From positions 1 to 64,000 of the forward strand of contig BDSI01000090.1 in the NCBI GenBank assembly GCA_003117195.1: DNA of 64,000 bases, in the 5' to 3' direction. Under the pieces are notes generated by a model that was not told the origin of the DNA, searched no databases, and was given only the letters and a program-made list of their open reading frames with translations. The position numbers and the translations under genes were made by a program. Source of the DNA: Eudorina sp. 2006-703-Eu-15 (taxonomy: Eukaryota; Chlorophyta; Chlorophyceae; Chlamydomonadales; Volvocaceae). This document shows positions 1 to 10,904 of this stretch, piece after piece. The first letter of the stretch is position 1. The number at the start of each line of letters is the position of its first letter.

Positions 1-2719
1 TCGTACGTACCTACCAACAGCGGCGCCCTACCTACTCTTACCTCGGGGCCCACTGTACGCTGCTGCTGCCCGCCGGCGGGCCTCGCCTGCCTTCCGTCTT
101 CAGGTTCTGCCGATGCATGGTACGCTTTGTTTGTTGGAGACAATATATAAAAGCTAGCCAGCCCACCGAATGCACATAGCAACACTTTGAATTCATCAGG
201 GGTCTGTTCATCGATATAGTTTATAGCTGCTGCTGCACTACTCTCGCTCCGTCGCCTGCTCGCTGCTCGCCAGTCTGCTTGCTTGTCCTGACGCGAAGCC
301 ACGCTGCGAGCCGACACGCGAGGTGGGTGCATGCGTGGGATACGGTCTGTGCGTGATGCTTGGGCTCTCAATCTACGTACGATTAATGACGACTGACGAC
401 TGAGAGCCCAAGCAAGTCGTTGATCGATACCTATGTAACCTACCTATATATGCTGCCTCACGAATGTACGTATGTAATGCACGCAGGCACACTAGCTAGC
501 CACAGATGCCCGAACTGGTTTTCTATTTGGCAGCGGGGGACAACCCCTACGAAATCTGCAAGCGGACATTCAAGAACGGGATGTGGTATACGAGGATGAA
601 GTACCACGGCCCGCTGACCAACGGCAAATCCTCCAACGGCTACCTGACTGAGCAGTCGGCTAGACACCTGCCGGAAGGGGCTAAGTTGGTTATTGAGGTT
701 AGCGGTTGACTTTAACCTACCTAGCTATCACTGTTTCCGTCGCAAATAAGCAAGACGGAGATAGAACGAATGAAACAGGCTCATCAGCAGCCCAAGCTGA
801 GCACGCATAGCATGTTGTCAGTTAGTTGGTGTGACGCGCGAGCGGACGAGCGACAAGTACGTACCCACTTCATTTTGGACATTGTGGGTATGTAGTTGAT
901 GTATGATGAACTGGATGGTACATACAGTCTTCATCATTCGTTGTATGTGCTCGAGTCCGTCGTGTTGGTTGTACTTCTGCTGCTTCTCGTTAGTGATATG
1001 GGGTTGACTCTTGACTGCGTGCAGTGGTTTAGGATCAGAACAGCGATCACAGCAGCGTACTCCATCAATCCGCCATACTCGCTCGACAATTTCCTGTAAC
1101 AATGTAAGGCTGAGCTTTGCGTGAGCGAGACTTGGATGGCTTACTTGTCTCCTTGATTGGCACCGTCTGCATCATATTGCTCATATTCATCCGTCAGTCA
1201 GCAGCCTAATGAACGTACAGAATCACAGGGTGGCGGAAACCCCGCCACCGTCGGTAGGTGGAGCAATGTGCGTGTCTGATTGCTGGTCTGACAATTGCCA
1301 GTGGTCAGTGTAGCCATAATACGTCCCTGGTAGGGTGCGGGCGGCAATGAGGCTTGGCGGCGGCCTGCTGCGGGGCTTGGTTGCTTCCGAGCTGGAGGGT
1401 CGCCTGCTGCTGGGAACGGACATTGCACAAAAAACAGCAACGTAGCAGTGGAACAACAATTCCTTGCACGCACGCATGGCCCCGCATTAACTTGTTGCAG
1501 CCCGTGCGTGGCAGCCTGCCGGGAACGGATGACGTCCGTGATGCGCGCGAAACCAGTGTAGCAGTTACAATCGGTGGGAGAGGGACGGAAGGATGGCTGC
1601 ATGGTCGAACAGTTGATGGGAGAGGGCTCGGATCACGTTCTACGTAGCAACACGTACCCGCCTGCTGCGAACGGGCGTTGCGCATAAACCAGTGTAGCAG
1701 TTGGTGGGAGAGAGCAGCATGGATTTGATGGCCCCACGTCGTGTTACAGCCCGTAGCCGCCTACTGGGGAATCAGTGTACGGTAGCAGTTGCAGTCGGTG
1801 GGAGGGGGCAGCATGTGAGGGTAGCAACCCGCAACCGCCTGCTGGGAACAGGCGTTACGCGCAAATACCAGTAGTGTAGCACTTGATGGGAGCAGGCAGC
1901 GGGCTTGCCGTGTGGTGTACGGCGCTTCGAGCGGTCGTCGTCCGTACGACAGCTCCTCAACGATCCAGCGCCCGGTTGCCCAACATCACCCCGCTGTTAA
2001 GAAGCAACTTTGCCATATCGCGATCAAAAGTGCGCCGTGTATGTGCAAGCCCTTTCGGAAAGCTGCTGGTTGTGACGGATTGAGCAACCGATCGGGGACC
2101 GACACTTCATTCGGGAGCGTCACGCACGCAGGACAAAGGCCTGTTAAACTGCTGCCGCATATTGACTATGTACGTAAGTCTCGTGTGTTCAGAATTTACT
2201 TTCCTGTGGGTCATTTCCCTGGCTGTCAATTTAAAGAGGCCCATCGGTTAAAGCCGCTATGACTCACAATAATTTGACACAATGATTATTATCTTCATAT
2301 GGAATGCGTTGAGTATATGGACTCTTGCAATGCGGCAGAGCGCAGCAATGTTGGACGGCCGATCGACCCATCATCACGATTGCGCTCGAGTGTGCTCCGC
2401 CGCAGTTATGATACTCTACGCAACTCAAATTTATAATGCTATCAAACGGGCTATTGTGTGGTTGTGGGAGAGTACGTTTGTTACTTGCTGAGCACGGAAC
2501 CACCGGGGCCTTTGTTAATAGTTTTGTCATACGCGATATGGATTAATAATATTAGGAAGACATATGTTAGTGTTGCAGCCCGTGCACATTGAGGTTCCAC
2601 AGGTAGGGTTCCACCACCGTCCATAACAAGCAAACGGAAAGTCGTTTGCTTGCAGCCACCCAGATATACATGATCAACCTACCATAGCAGAAAACCTGCA
2701 GCAGGTCCTTGGGCTTTAG
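1..2719 (+). repeat. Array unit 1 (sub-family A, error-rich first 350 bases)
   Basis: This unit starts exactly at the phase-zero word. Relative to all other units its first ~350 bases carry eight single-base deletions, mostly in short homopolymers, and no substitutions. That pattern fits the poorly polished end of an assembled contig rather than biology. It also has private substitutions, for example at the base two before the ATG of the 67-codon ORF (505). Confidence 0.9.
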
Positions 2720-2867
2720 TCGTACGTACCTACCAAACAGCGGCGCGCCTACCTACTCTTACCTCGGGGCCCACTGTACGCTGCTGCTGCCCGCCGGCGG
2801 GCCCTCGCCTGCCTTCCGTCTTTCAGGTTCTGCCGGATGCATGGTACGCTTTGTTTGTTGGAGACAA

Positions 2868-2876
2868 TATATAAAA
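2868..2876 (+). promoter_or_regulatory. TATA-like box of array unit (representative)
   Basis: The word TATATAAAA lies about 148 bases into every unit (144-152 in unit 1, 2868-2876 in unit 2) and is preserved in all ten. It precedes the 13-bp hairpin and the 67-codon ORF on the same strand. Whether transcription starts here is inference only. Confidence 0.35.
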
Positions 2877-3084
2877 GCTAGCCAGCCCACCCGAATGCAC
2901 ATAGCAACACTTTGAATTCATCAGGGGTCTGTTCATCGATATAGTTTATAGCTGCTGCTGCACTACTCTCGCTCCGTCGCCTGCTCGCTGCTCGCCAGTC
3001 TTGCTTGCTTGTCCTGACGCGAAGCCACGCTGCGAGCCGACACGCGAGGTGGGTGCATGCGTGGGATACGGTCTGGTGCGTGAT

Positions 3085-3140
3085 GCTTGGGCTCTCAATC
3101 TACGTACGATTAATGACGACTGACGACTGAGAGCCCAAGC
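3085..3140 (+). other. 13-bp perfect inverted repeat with 30-nt loop (representative)
   Basis: GCTTGGGCTCTCA at 3085-3097 pairs perfectly with TGAGAGCCCAAGC at 3128-3140 around a 30-nt loop. The same hairpin is present in each unit (358-413 in unit 1). It lies between the TATA-like box and the ORF, so it could be a structured leader, a small-RNA precursor or a protein-binding palindrome. Confidence 0.6.
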
Positions 3141-3232
3141 AAGTCGTTGATCGATACCTATGTAACCTACCTATATATGCTGCCTCACGAATGTACGTAT
3201 GTAATGCACGCAGGCACACTAGCTAGCCACCG

Positions 3233-3436
3233 ATGCCCGAACTGGTTTTCTATTTGGCAGCGGGGGACAACCCCTACGAAATCTGCAAGCGGACATTCAA
3301 GAACGGGATGTGGTATACGAGGATGAAGTACCACGGCCCGCTGACCAACGGCAAATCCTCCAACGGCTACCTGACTGAGCAGTCGGCTAGACACCTGCCG
3401 GAAGGGGCTAAGTTGGTTATTGAGGTTAGCGGTTGA
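3233..3436 (+). CDS. Candidate 67-aa microprotein ORF repeated in every array unit (representative)
   Basis: I do not recognise this protein. The ORF starts at ATG in the context GCCACCGATG, close to a strong eukaryotic Kozak match, and runs 67 codons. The product is mixed and soluble-looking, beginning MPELVFYLAAGD and ending KLVIEVSG, without low-complexity runs or membrane segments. It recurs at 506, 3233, 5961, 8689, 14144, 16872, 19594, 22323 and 25052, and in unit 5 at 11418, where a one-base G-run change alters the end. Copies are so similar that purifying selection cannot be judged: one Lys to Arg change separates the sub-families. Other conserved short ORFs in the unit look less protein-like. 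Coding status is uncertain. Confidence 0.25.
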   Translation: MPELVFYLAAGDNPYEICKRTFKNGMWYTRMKYHGPLTNGKSSNGYLTEQSARHLPEGAKLVIEVSG

Positions 3437-4081
3437 CTTTAACCTACCTAGCTATCACTGTTTCCGTCGCAAATAAGCAAGACGGAGATAGAACGAATGA
3501 AACAGGCTCATCAGCAGCCCAAGCTGAGCACGCATAGCATGTTGTCAGTTAGTTGGTGTGACGCGCGAGCGGACGAGCGACAAGTACGTACCCACTTCAT
3601 TTTGGACATTGTGGGTATGTAGTTGATGTATGATGAACTGGATGGTACATACAGTCTTCATCATTCGTTGTATGTGCTCGAGTCCGTCGTGTTGGTTGTA
3701 CTTCTGCTGCTTCTCGTTAGTGATATGGGGTTGACTCTTGACTGCGTGCAGTGGTTTAGGATCAGAACAGCGATCACAGCAGCGTACTCCATCAATCCGC
3801 CATACTCGCTCGACAATTTCCTGTAACAATGTAAGGCTGAGCTTTGCGTGAGCGAGACTTGGATGGCTTACTTGTCTCCTTGATTGGCACCGTCTGCATC
3901 ATATTGCTCATATTCATCCGTCAGTCAGCAGCCTAATGAACGTACAGAATCACAGGGTGGCGGAAACCCCGCCACCCGTCGGTAGGTGGAGCAATGTGCG
4001 TGTCTGATTGCTGGTCTGACAATTGCCAGTGGTCAGTGTAGCCATAATACGTCCCTGGTAGGGTGCGGGCGGCAATGAGGC

Positions 4082-4631
4082 TTGGCGGCGGCCTGCTGCG
4101 GGCTTGGTTGCTTCCGAGCTGGAGGGTCGCCTGCTGCTGGGAACGGACATTGCACAAAAAACAGCAACGTAGCAGTGGAACAACAATTCCTTGCACGCAC
4201 GCATGGCCCCGCATTAACTTGTTGCAGCCCGTGCGTGGCAGCCTGCCGGGAACGGATGACGTCCGTGATGCGCGCGAAACCAGTGTAGCAGTTACAATCG
4301 GTGGGAGAGGGACGGAAGGATGGCTGCATGGTCGAACAGTTGATGGGAGAGGGCTCGGATCACGTTCTACGTAGCAACACGTACCCGCCTGCTGCGAACG
4401 GGCGTTGCGCATAAACCAGTGTAGCAGTTGGTGGGAGAGAGCAGCATGGATTTGATGGCCCCACGTCGTGTTACAGCCCGTAGCCGCCTACTGGGGAATC
4501 AGTGTACGGTAGCAGTTGCAGTCGGTGGGAGGGGGCAGCATGTGAGGGTAGCAACCCGCAACCGCCTGCTGGGAACAGGCGTTACGCGCAAATACCAGTA
4601 GTGTAGCACTTGATGGGAGCAGGCAGCGGGC
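4082..4631 (+). repeat. Nested degenerate sub-repeats within the unit (representative)
   Basis: Within each unit a block contains four to five diverged copies of a ~85-135 bp motif. The motif combines CCTGCTGxGAACxGGCGTT with CAGTGTAGCAGTTG and GGTGGGAGAG ending in GCATGG. In unit 2 the CAGTGTAGCAG cores begin near 4281, 4417, 4500 (as CAGTGTACGGTAGCAG) and 4597 (as CAGTAGTGTAGCAC). The copies are much more diverged from one another than whole units are, so this inner duplication predates array amplification. Confidence 0.65.
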
Positions 4632-5353
4632 TTGCCGTGTGGTGTACGGCGCTTCGAGCGGTCGTCGTCCGTACGACAGCTCCTCAACGATCCAGCGCCC
4701 GGTTGCCCAACATCACCCCGCTGTTAAGAAGCAACTTTGCCATATCGCGATCAAAAGTGCGCCGTGTATGTGCAAGCCCTTTCGGAAAGCTGCTGGTTGT
4801 GACGGATTGAGCAACCGATCGGGGACCGACACTTCATTCGGGAGCGTCACGCACGCAGGACAAAGGCCTGTTAAACTGCTGCCGCATATTGACTATGTAC
4901 GTAAGTCTCGTGTGTTCAGAATTTACTTTCCTGTGGGTCATTTCCCTGGCTGTCAATTTAAAGAGGCCCATCGGTTAAAGCCGCTATGACTCACAATAAT
5001 TTGACACAATGATTATTATCTTCATATGGAATGCGTTGAGTATATGGACTCTTGCAATGCGGCAGAGCGCAGCAATGTTGGACGGCCGATCGACCCATCA
5101 TCACGATTGCGCTCGAGTGTGCTCCGCCGCAGTTATGATACTCTACGCAACTCAAATTTATAATGCTATCAAACGGGCTATTGTGTGGTTGTGGGAGAGT
5201 ACGTTTGTTACTTGCTGAGCACGGAACCACCGGGGCCTTTGTTAATAGTTTTGTCATACGCGATATGGATTAATAATATTAGGAACACATATGTTAGTGT
5301 TGCAGCCCGTGCACATTGAGGTTCCACAGGTAGGGTTCCACCACCGTCCATAA

Positions 5354-5379
5354 CAAGCAAACGGAAAGTCGTTTGCTTG
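5354..5379 (+). other. 10-bp hairpin near the unit end (representative)
   Basis: CAAGCAAACG (5354-5363) and CGTTTGCTTG (5370-5379) form a perfect 10-bp stem with a GAAAGT hexaloop, about 70 bases before the unit boundary. It recurs in every complete unit (2627-2652 in unit 1). No T-run follows, so it is not a simple Pol III terminator. Its role is unknown. Confidence 0.55.
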
Positions 5380-5447
5380 CAGCCACCCAGATATACATGA
5401 TCAACCTACCATAGCAGAAAACCTGCAGCAGGTCCTTGGGGCTTTAG

Positions 5448-8175
5448 TCGTACGTACCTACCAAACAGCGGCGCGCCTACCTACTCTTACCTCGGGGCCC
5501 ACTGTACGCTGCTGCTGCCCGCCGGCGGGCCCTCGCCTGCCTTCCGTCTTTCAGGTTCTGCCGGATGCATGGTACGCTTTGTTTGTTGGAGACAATATAT
5601 AAAAGCTAGCCAGCCCACCCGAATGCACATAGCAACACTTTGAATTCATCAGGGGTCTGTTCATCGATATAGTTTATAGCTGCTGCTGCACTACTCTCGC
5701 TCCGTCGCCTGCTCGCTGCTCGCCAGTCTTGCTTGCTTGTCCTGACGCGAAGCCACGCTGCGAGCCGACACGCGAGGTGGGTGCATGCGTGGGATACGGT
5801 CTGGTGCGTGATGCTTGGGCTCTCAATCTACGTACGATTAATGACGACTGACGACTGAGAGCCCAAGCAAGTCGTTGATCGATACCTATGTAACCTACCT
5901 ATATATGCTGCCTCACGAATGTACGTATGTAATGCACGCAGGCACACTAGCTAGCCACCGATGCCCGAACTGGTTTTCTATTTGGCAGCGGGGGACAACC
6001 CCTACGAAATCTGCAAGCGGACATTCAAGAACGGGATGTGGTATACGAGGATGAAGTACCACGGCCCGCTGACCAACGGCAAATCCTCCAACGGCTACCT
6101 GACTGAGCAGTCGGCTAGACACCTGCCGGAAGGGGCTAAGTTGGTTATTGAGGTTAGCGGTTGACTTTAACCTACCTAGCTATCACTGTTTCCGTCGCAA
6201 ATAAGCAAGACGGAGATAGAACGAATGAAACAGGCTCATCAGCAGCCCAAGCTGAGCACGCATAGCATGTTGTCAGTTAGTTGGTGTGACGCGCGAGCGG
6301 ACGAGCGACAAGTACGTACCCACTTCATTTTGGACATTGTGGGTATGTAGTTGATGTATGATGAACTGGATGGTACATACAGTCTTCATCATTCGTTGTA
6401 TGTGCTCGAGTCCGTCGTGTTGGTTGTACTTCTGCTGCTTCTCGTTAGTGATATGGGGTTGACTCTTGACTGCGTGCAGTGGTTTAGGATCAGAACAGCG
6501 ATCACAGCAGCGTACTCCATCAATCCGCCATACTCGCTCGACAATTTCCTGTAACAATGTAAGGCTGAGCTTTGCGTGAGCGAGACTTGGATGGCTTACT
6601 TGTCTCCTTGATTGGCACCGTCTGCATCATATTGCTCATATTCATCCGTCAGTCAGCAGCCTAATGAACGTACAGAATCACAGGGTGGCGGAAACCCCGC
6701 CACCCGTCGGTAGGTGGAGCAATGTGCGTGTCTGATTGCTGGTCTGACAATTGCCAGTGGTCAGTGTAGCCATAATACGTCCCTGGTAGGGTGCGGGCGG
6801 CAATGAGGCTTGGCGGCGGCCTGCTGCGGGGCTTGGTTGCTTCCGAGCTGGAGGGTCGCCTGCTGCTGGGAACGGACATTGCACAAAAAACAGCAACGTA
6901 GCAGTGGAACAACAATTCCTTGCACGCACGCATGGCCCCGCATTAACTTGTTGCAGCCCGTGCGTGGCAGCCTGCCGGGAACGGATGACGTCCGTGATGC
7001 GCGCGAAACCAGTGTAGCAGTTACAATCGGTGGGAGAGGGACGGAAGGATGGCTGCATGGTCGAACAGTTGATGGGAGAGGGCTCGGATCACGTTCTACG
7101 TAGCAACACGTACCCGCCTGCTGCGAACGGGCGTTGCGCATAAACCAGTGTAGCAGTTGGTGGGAGAGAGCAGCATGGATTTGATGGCCCCACGTCGTGT
7201 TACAGCCCGTAGCCGCCTACTGGGGAATCAGTGTACGGTAGCAGTTGCAGTCGGTGGGAGGGGCAGCATGTGAGGGTAGCAACCCGCAACCGCCTGCTGG
7301 GAACAGGCGTTACGCGCAAATACCAGTAGTGTAGCACTTGATGGGAGCAGGCAGCGGGCTTGCCGTGTGGTGTACGGCGCTTCGAGCGGTCGTCGTCCGT
7401 ACGACAGCTCCTCAACGATCCAGCGCCCGGTTGCCCAACATCACCCCGCTGTTAAGAAGCAACTTTGCCATATCGCGATCAAAAGTGCGCCGTGTATGTG
7501 CAAGCCCTTTCGGAAAGCTGCTGGTTGTGACGGATTGAGCAACCGATCGGGGACCGACACTTCATTCGGGAGCGTCACGCACGCAGGACAAAGGCCTGTT
7601 AAACTGCTGCCGCATATTGACTATGTACGTAAGTCTCGTGTGTTCAGAATTTACTTTCCTGTGGGTCATTTCCCTGGCTGTCAATTTAAAGAGGCCCATC
7701 GGTTAAAGCCGCTATGACTCACAATAATTTGACACAATGATTATTATCTTCATATGGAATGCGTTGAGTATATGGACTCTTGCAATGCGGCAGAGCGCAG
7801 CAATGTTGGACGGCCGATCGACCCATCATCACGATTGCGCTCGAGTGTGCTCCGCCGCAGTTATGATACTCTACGCAACTCAAATTTATAATGCTATCAA
7901 ACGGGCTATTGTGTGGTTGTGGGAGAGTACGTTTGTTACTTGCTGAGCACGGAACCACCGGGGCCTTTGTTAATAGTTTTGTCATACGCGATATGGATTA
8001 ATAATATTAGGAACACATATGTTAGTGTTGCAGCCCGTGCACATTGAGGTTCCACAGGTAGGGTTCCACCACCGTCCATAACAAGCAAACGGAAAGTCGT
8101 TTGCTTGCAGCCACCCAGATATACATGATCAACCTACCATAGCAGAAAACCTGCAGCAGGTCCTTGGGGCTTTAG
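5448..8175 (+). repeat. Array unit 3 (sub-family A)
   Basis: Full 2728-base copy. It matches unit 2 except for homopolymer-length changes such as a four-G rather than five-G run near 7260. Confidence 0.95.
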
Positions 8176-10904
8176 TCGTACGTACCTACCAAACAGCGGC
8201 GCGCCTACCTACTCTTACCTCGGGGCCCACTGTACGCTGCTGCTGCCCGCCGGCGGGCCCTCGCCTGCCTTCCGTCTTTCAGGTTCTGCCGGATGCATGG
8301 TACGCTTTGTTTGTTGGAGACAATATATAAAAGCTAGCCAGCCCACCCGAATGCACATAGCAACACTTTGAATTCATCAGGGGTCTGTTCATCGATATAG
8401 TTTATAGCTGCTGCTGCACTACTCTCGCTCCGTCGCCTGCTCGCTGCTCGCCAGTCTTGCTTGCTTGTCCTGACGCGAAGCCACGCTGCGAGCCGACACG
8501 CGAGGTGGGTGCATGCGTGGGATACGGTCTGGTGCGTGATGCTTGGGCTCTCAATCTACGTACGATTAATGACGACTGACGACTGAGAGCCCAAGCAAGT
8601 CGTTGATCGATACCTATGTAACCTACCTATATATGCTGCCTCACGAATGTACGTATGTAATGCACGCAGGCACACTAGCTAGCCACCGATGCCCGAACTG
8701 GTTTTCTATTTGGCAGCGGGGGACAACCCCTACGAAATCTGCAAGCGGACATTCAAGAACGGGATGTGGTATACGAGGATGAAGTACCACGGCCCGCTGA
8801 CCAACGGCAAATCCTCCAACGGCTACCTGACTGAGCAGTCGGCTAGACACCTGCCGGAAGGGGCTAAGTTGGTTATTGAGGTTAGCGGTTGACTTTAACC
8901 TACCTAGCTATCACTGTTTCCGTCGCAAATAAGCAAGACGGAGATAGAACGAATGAAACAGGCTCATCAGCAGCCCAAGCTGAGCACGCATAGCATGTTG
9001 TCAGTTAGTTGGTGTGACGCGCGAGCGGACGAGCGACAAGTACGTACCCACTTCATTTTGGACATTGTGGGTATGTAGTTGATGTATGATGAACTGGATG
9101 GTACATACAGTCTTCATCATTCGTTGTATGTGCTCGAGTCCGTCGTGTTGGTTGTACTTCTGCTGCTTCTCGTTAGTGATATGGGGTTGACTCTTGACTG
9201 CGTGCAGTGGTTTAGGATCAGAACAGCGATCACAGCAGCGTACTCCATCAATCCGCCATACTCGCTCGACAATTTCCTGTAACAATGTAAGGCTGAGCTT
9301 TGCGTGAGCGAGACTTGGATGGCTTACTTGTCTCCTTGATTGGCACCGTCTGCATCATATTGCTCATATTCATCCGTCAGTCAGCAGCCTAATGAACGTA
9401 CAGAATCACAGGGTGGCGGAAACCCCGCCACCCGTCGGTAGGTGGAGCAATGTGCGTGTCTGATTGCTGGTCTGACAATTGCCAGTGGTCAGTGTAGCCA
9501 TAATACGTCCCTGGTAGGGTGCGGGCGGCAATGAGGCTTGGCGGCGGCCTGCTGCGGGGCTTGGTTGCTTCCGAGCTGGAGGGTCGCCTGCTGCTGGGAA
9601 CGGACATTGCACAAAAAACAGCAACGTAGCAGTGGAACAACAATTCCTTGCACGCACGCATGGCCCCGCATTAACTTGTTGCAGCCCGTGCGTGGCAGCC
9701 TGCCGGGAACGGATGACGTCCGTGATGCGCGCGAAACCAGTGTAGCAGTTACAATCGGTGGGAGAGGGACGGAAGGATGGCTGCATGGTCGAACAGTTGA
9801 TGGGAGAGGGCTCGGATCACGTTCTACGTAGCAACACGTACCCGCCTGCTGCGAACGGGCGTTGCGCATAAACCAGTGTAGCAGTTGGTGGGAGAGAGCA
9901 GCATGGATTTGATGGCCCCACGTCGTGTTACAGCCCGTAGCCGCCTACTGGGGAATCAGTGTACGGTAGCAGTTGCAGTCGGTGGGAGGGGGCAGCATGT
10001 GAGGGTAGCAACCCGCAACCGCCTGCTGGGAACAGGCGTTACGCGCAAATACCAGTAGTGTAGCACTTGATGGGAGCAGGCAGCGGGCTTGCCGTGTGGT
10101 GTACGGCGCTTCGAGCGGTCGTCGTCCGTACGACAGCTCCTCAACGATCCAGCGCCCGGTTGCCCAACATCACCCCGCTGTTAAGAAGCAACTTTGCCAT
10201 ATCGCGATCAAAAGTGCGCCGTGTATGTGCAAGCCCTTTCGGAAAGCTGCTGGTTGTGACGGATTGAGCAACCGATCGGGGACCGACACTTCATTCGGGG
10301 GCGTCACGCACGCAGGACAAAGGCCTGTTAAACTGCTGCCGCATATTGACTATGTACGTAAGTCTCGTGTGTTCAGAATTTACTTTCCTGTGGGTCATTT
10401 CCCTGGCTGTCAATTTAAAGAGGCCCATCGGTTAAAGCCGCTATGACTCACAATAATTTGACACAATGATTATTATCTTCATGTGGAATGCGTTGAGTAT
10501 ATGGACTCTTGCAATGCGGCAGAGCGCAGCAATGTTGGACGGCCGATCGACCCATCATCACGATTGCGCTCGAGTGTGCTCCGCCGCAGTTATGATACTC
10601 TACGCAACTCAAATTTATAATGCTATCAAACGGGCTATTGTGTGGTTGTGGGAGAGTACGTTTGTTACTTGCTGAGCACGGAACCACCGGGGCCTTTGTT
10701 AATAGTTTTGTCATACGCGATATGGATTAATAATATTAGGAACACATATGTTAGTGTTGCAGCCCGTGCACATTGAGGTTCCACAGGTAGGGTTCCACCA
10801 CCGTCCATAACAAGCAAACGGAAAGTCGTTTGCTTGCAGCCACCCAGATATACATGATCAACCTACCATAGCAGAAAACCTGCAGCAGGTCCTTGGGGCT
10901 TTAG
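8176..10904 (+). repeat. Array unit 4 (sub-family A with two B-like bases)
   Basis: Full 2729-base copy of the A type. It carries a G in the GGGGG run near 10299 as units 8-10 do, and CATGTGG at 10481 as only unit 10 does, while the intervening diagnostic base at 10442 is A-type. This suggests past exchange between distant units. Confidence 0.95.

Larger units (their letters stand above)
2720..5447 (+). repeat. Array unit 2 (sub-family A; reference unit)
   Basis: Full 2728-base copy used here as the reference for internal features: TATA-like box 2868-2876, 13-bp hairpin 3085-3140, 67-codon ORF 3233-3436, nested sub-repeats about 4082-4631, and 10-bp hairpin 5354-5379. One G-run near 4098 is one base shorter than in the other units. 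Confidence 0.95.

Noticed and set aside
818..1102. 94-codon minus-strand and 67-codon plus-strand frames overlapping in each unit
   Set aside because: They overlap each other on opposite strands, and neither has a promoter-like context as clear as the 67-codon ORF upstream. Their conservation only reflects unit identity.
1198..1685. Minus-strand frames of 126-159 codons in each unit
   Set aside because: Three overlapping frames over the nested sub-repeats are all open, change length with G-run errors, and look like repeat-driven artefacts (Cys/Arg/Pro-rich).
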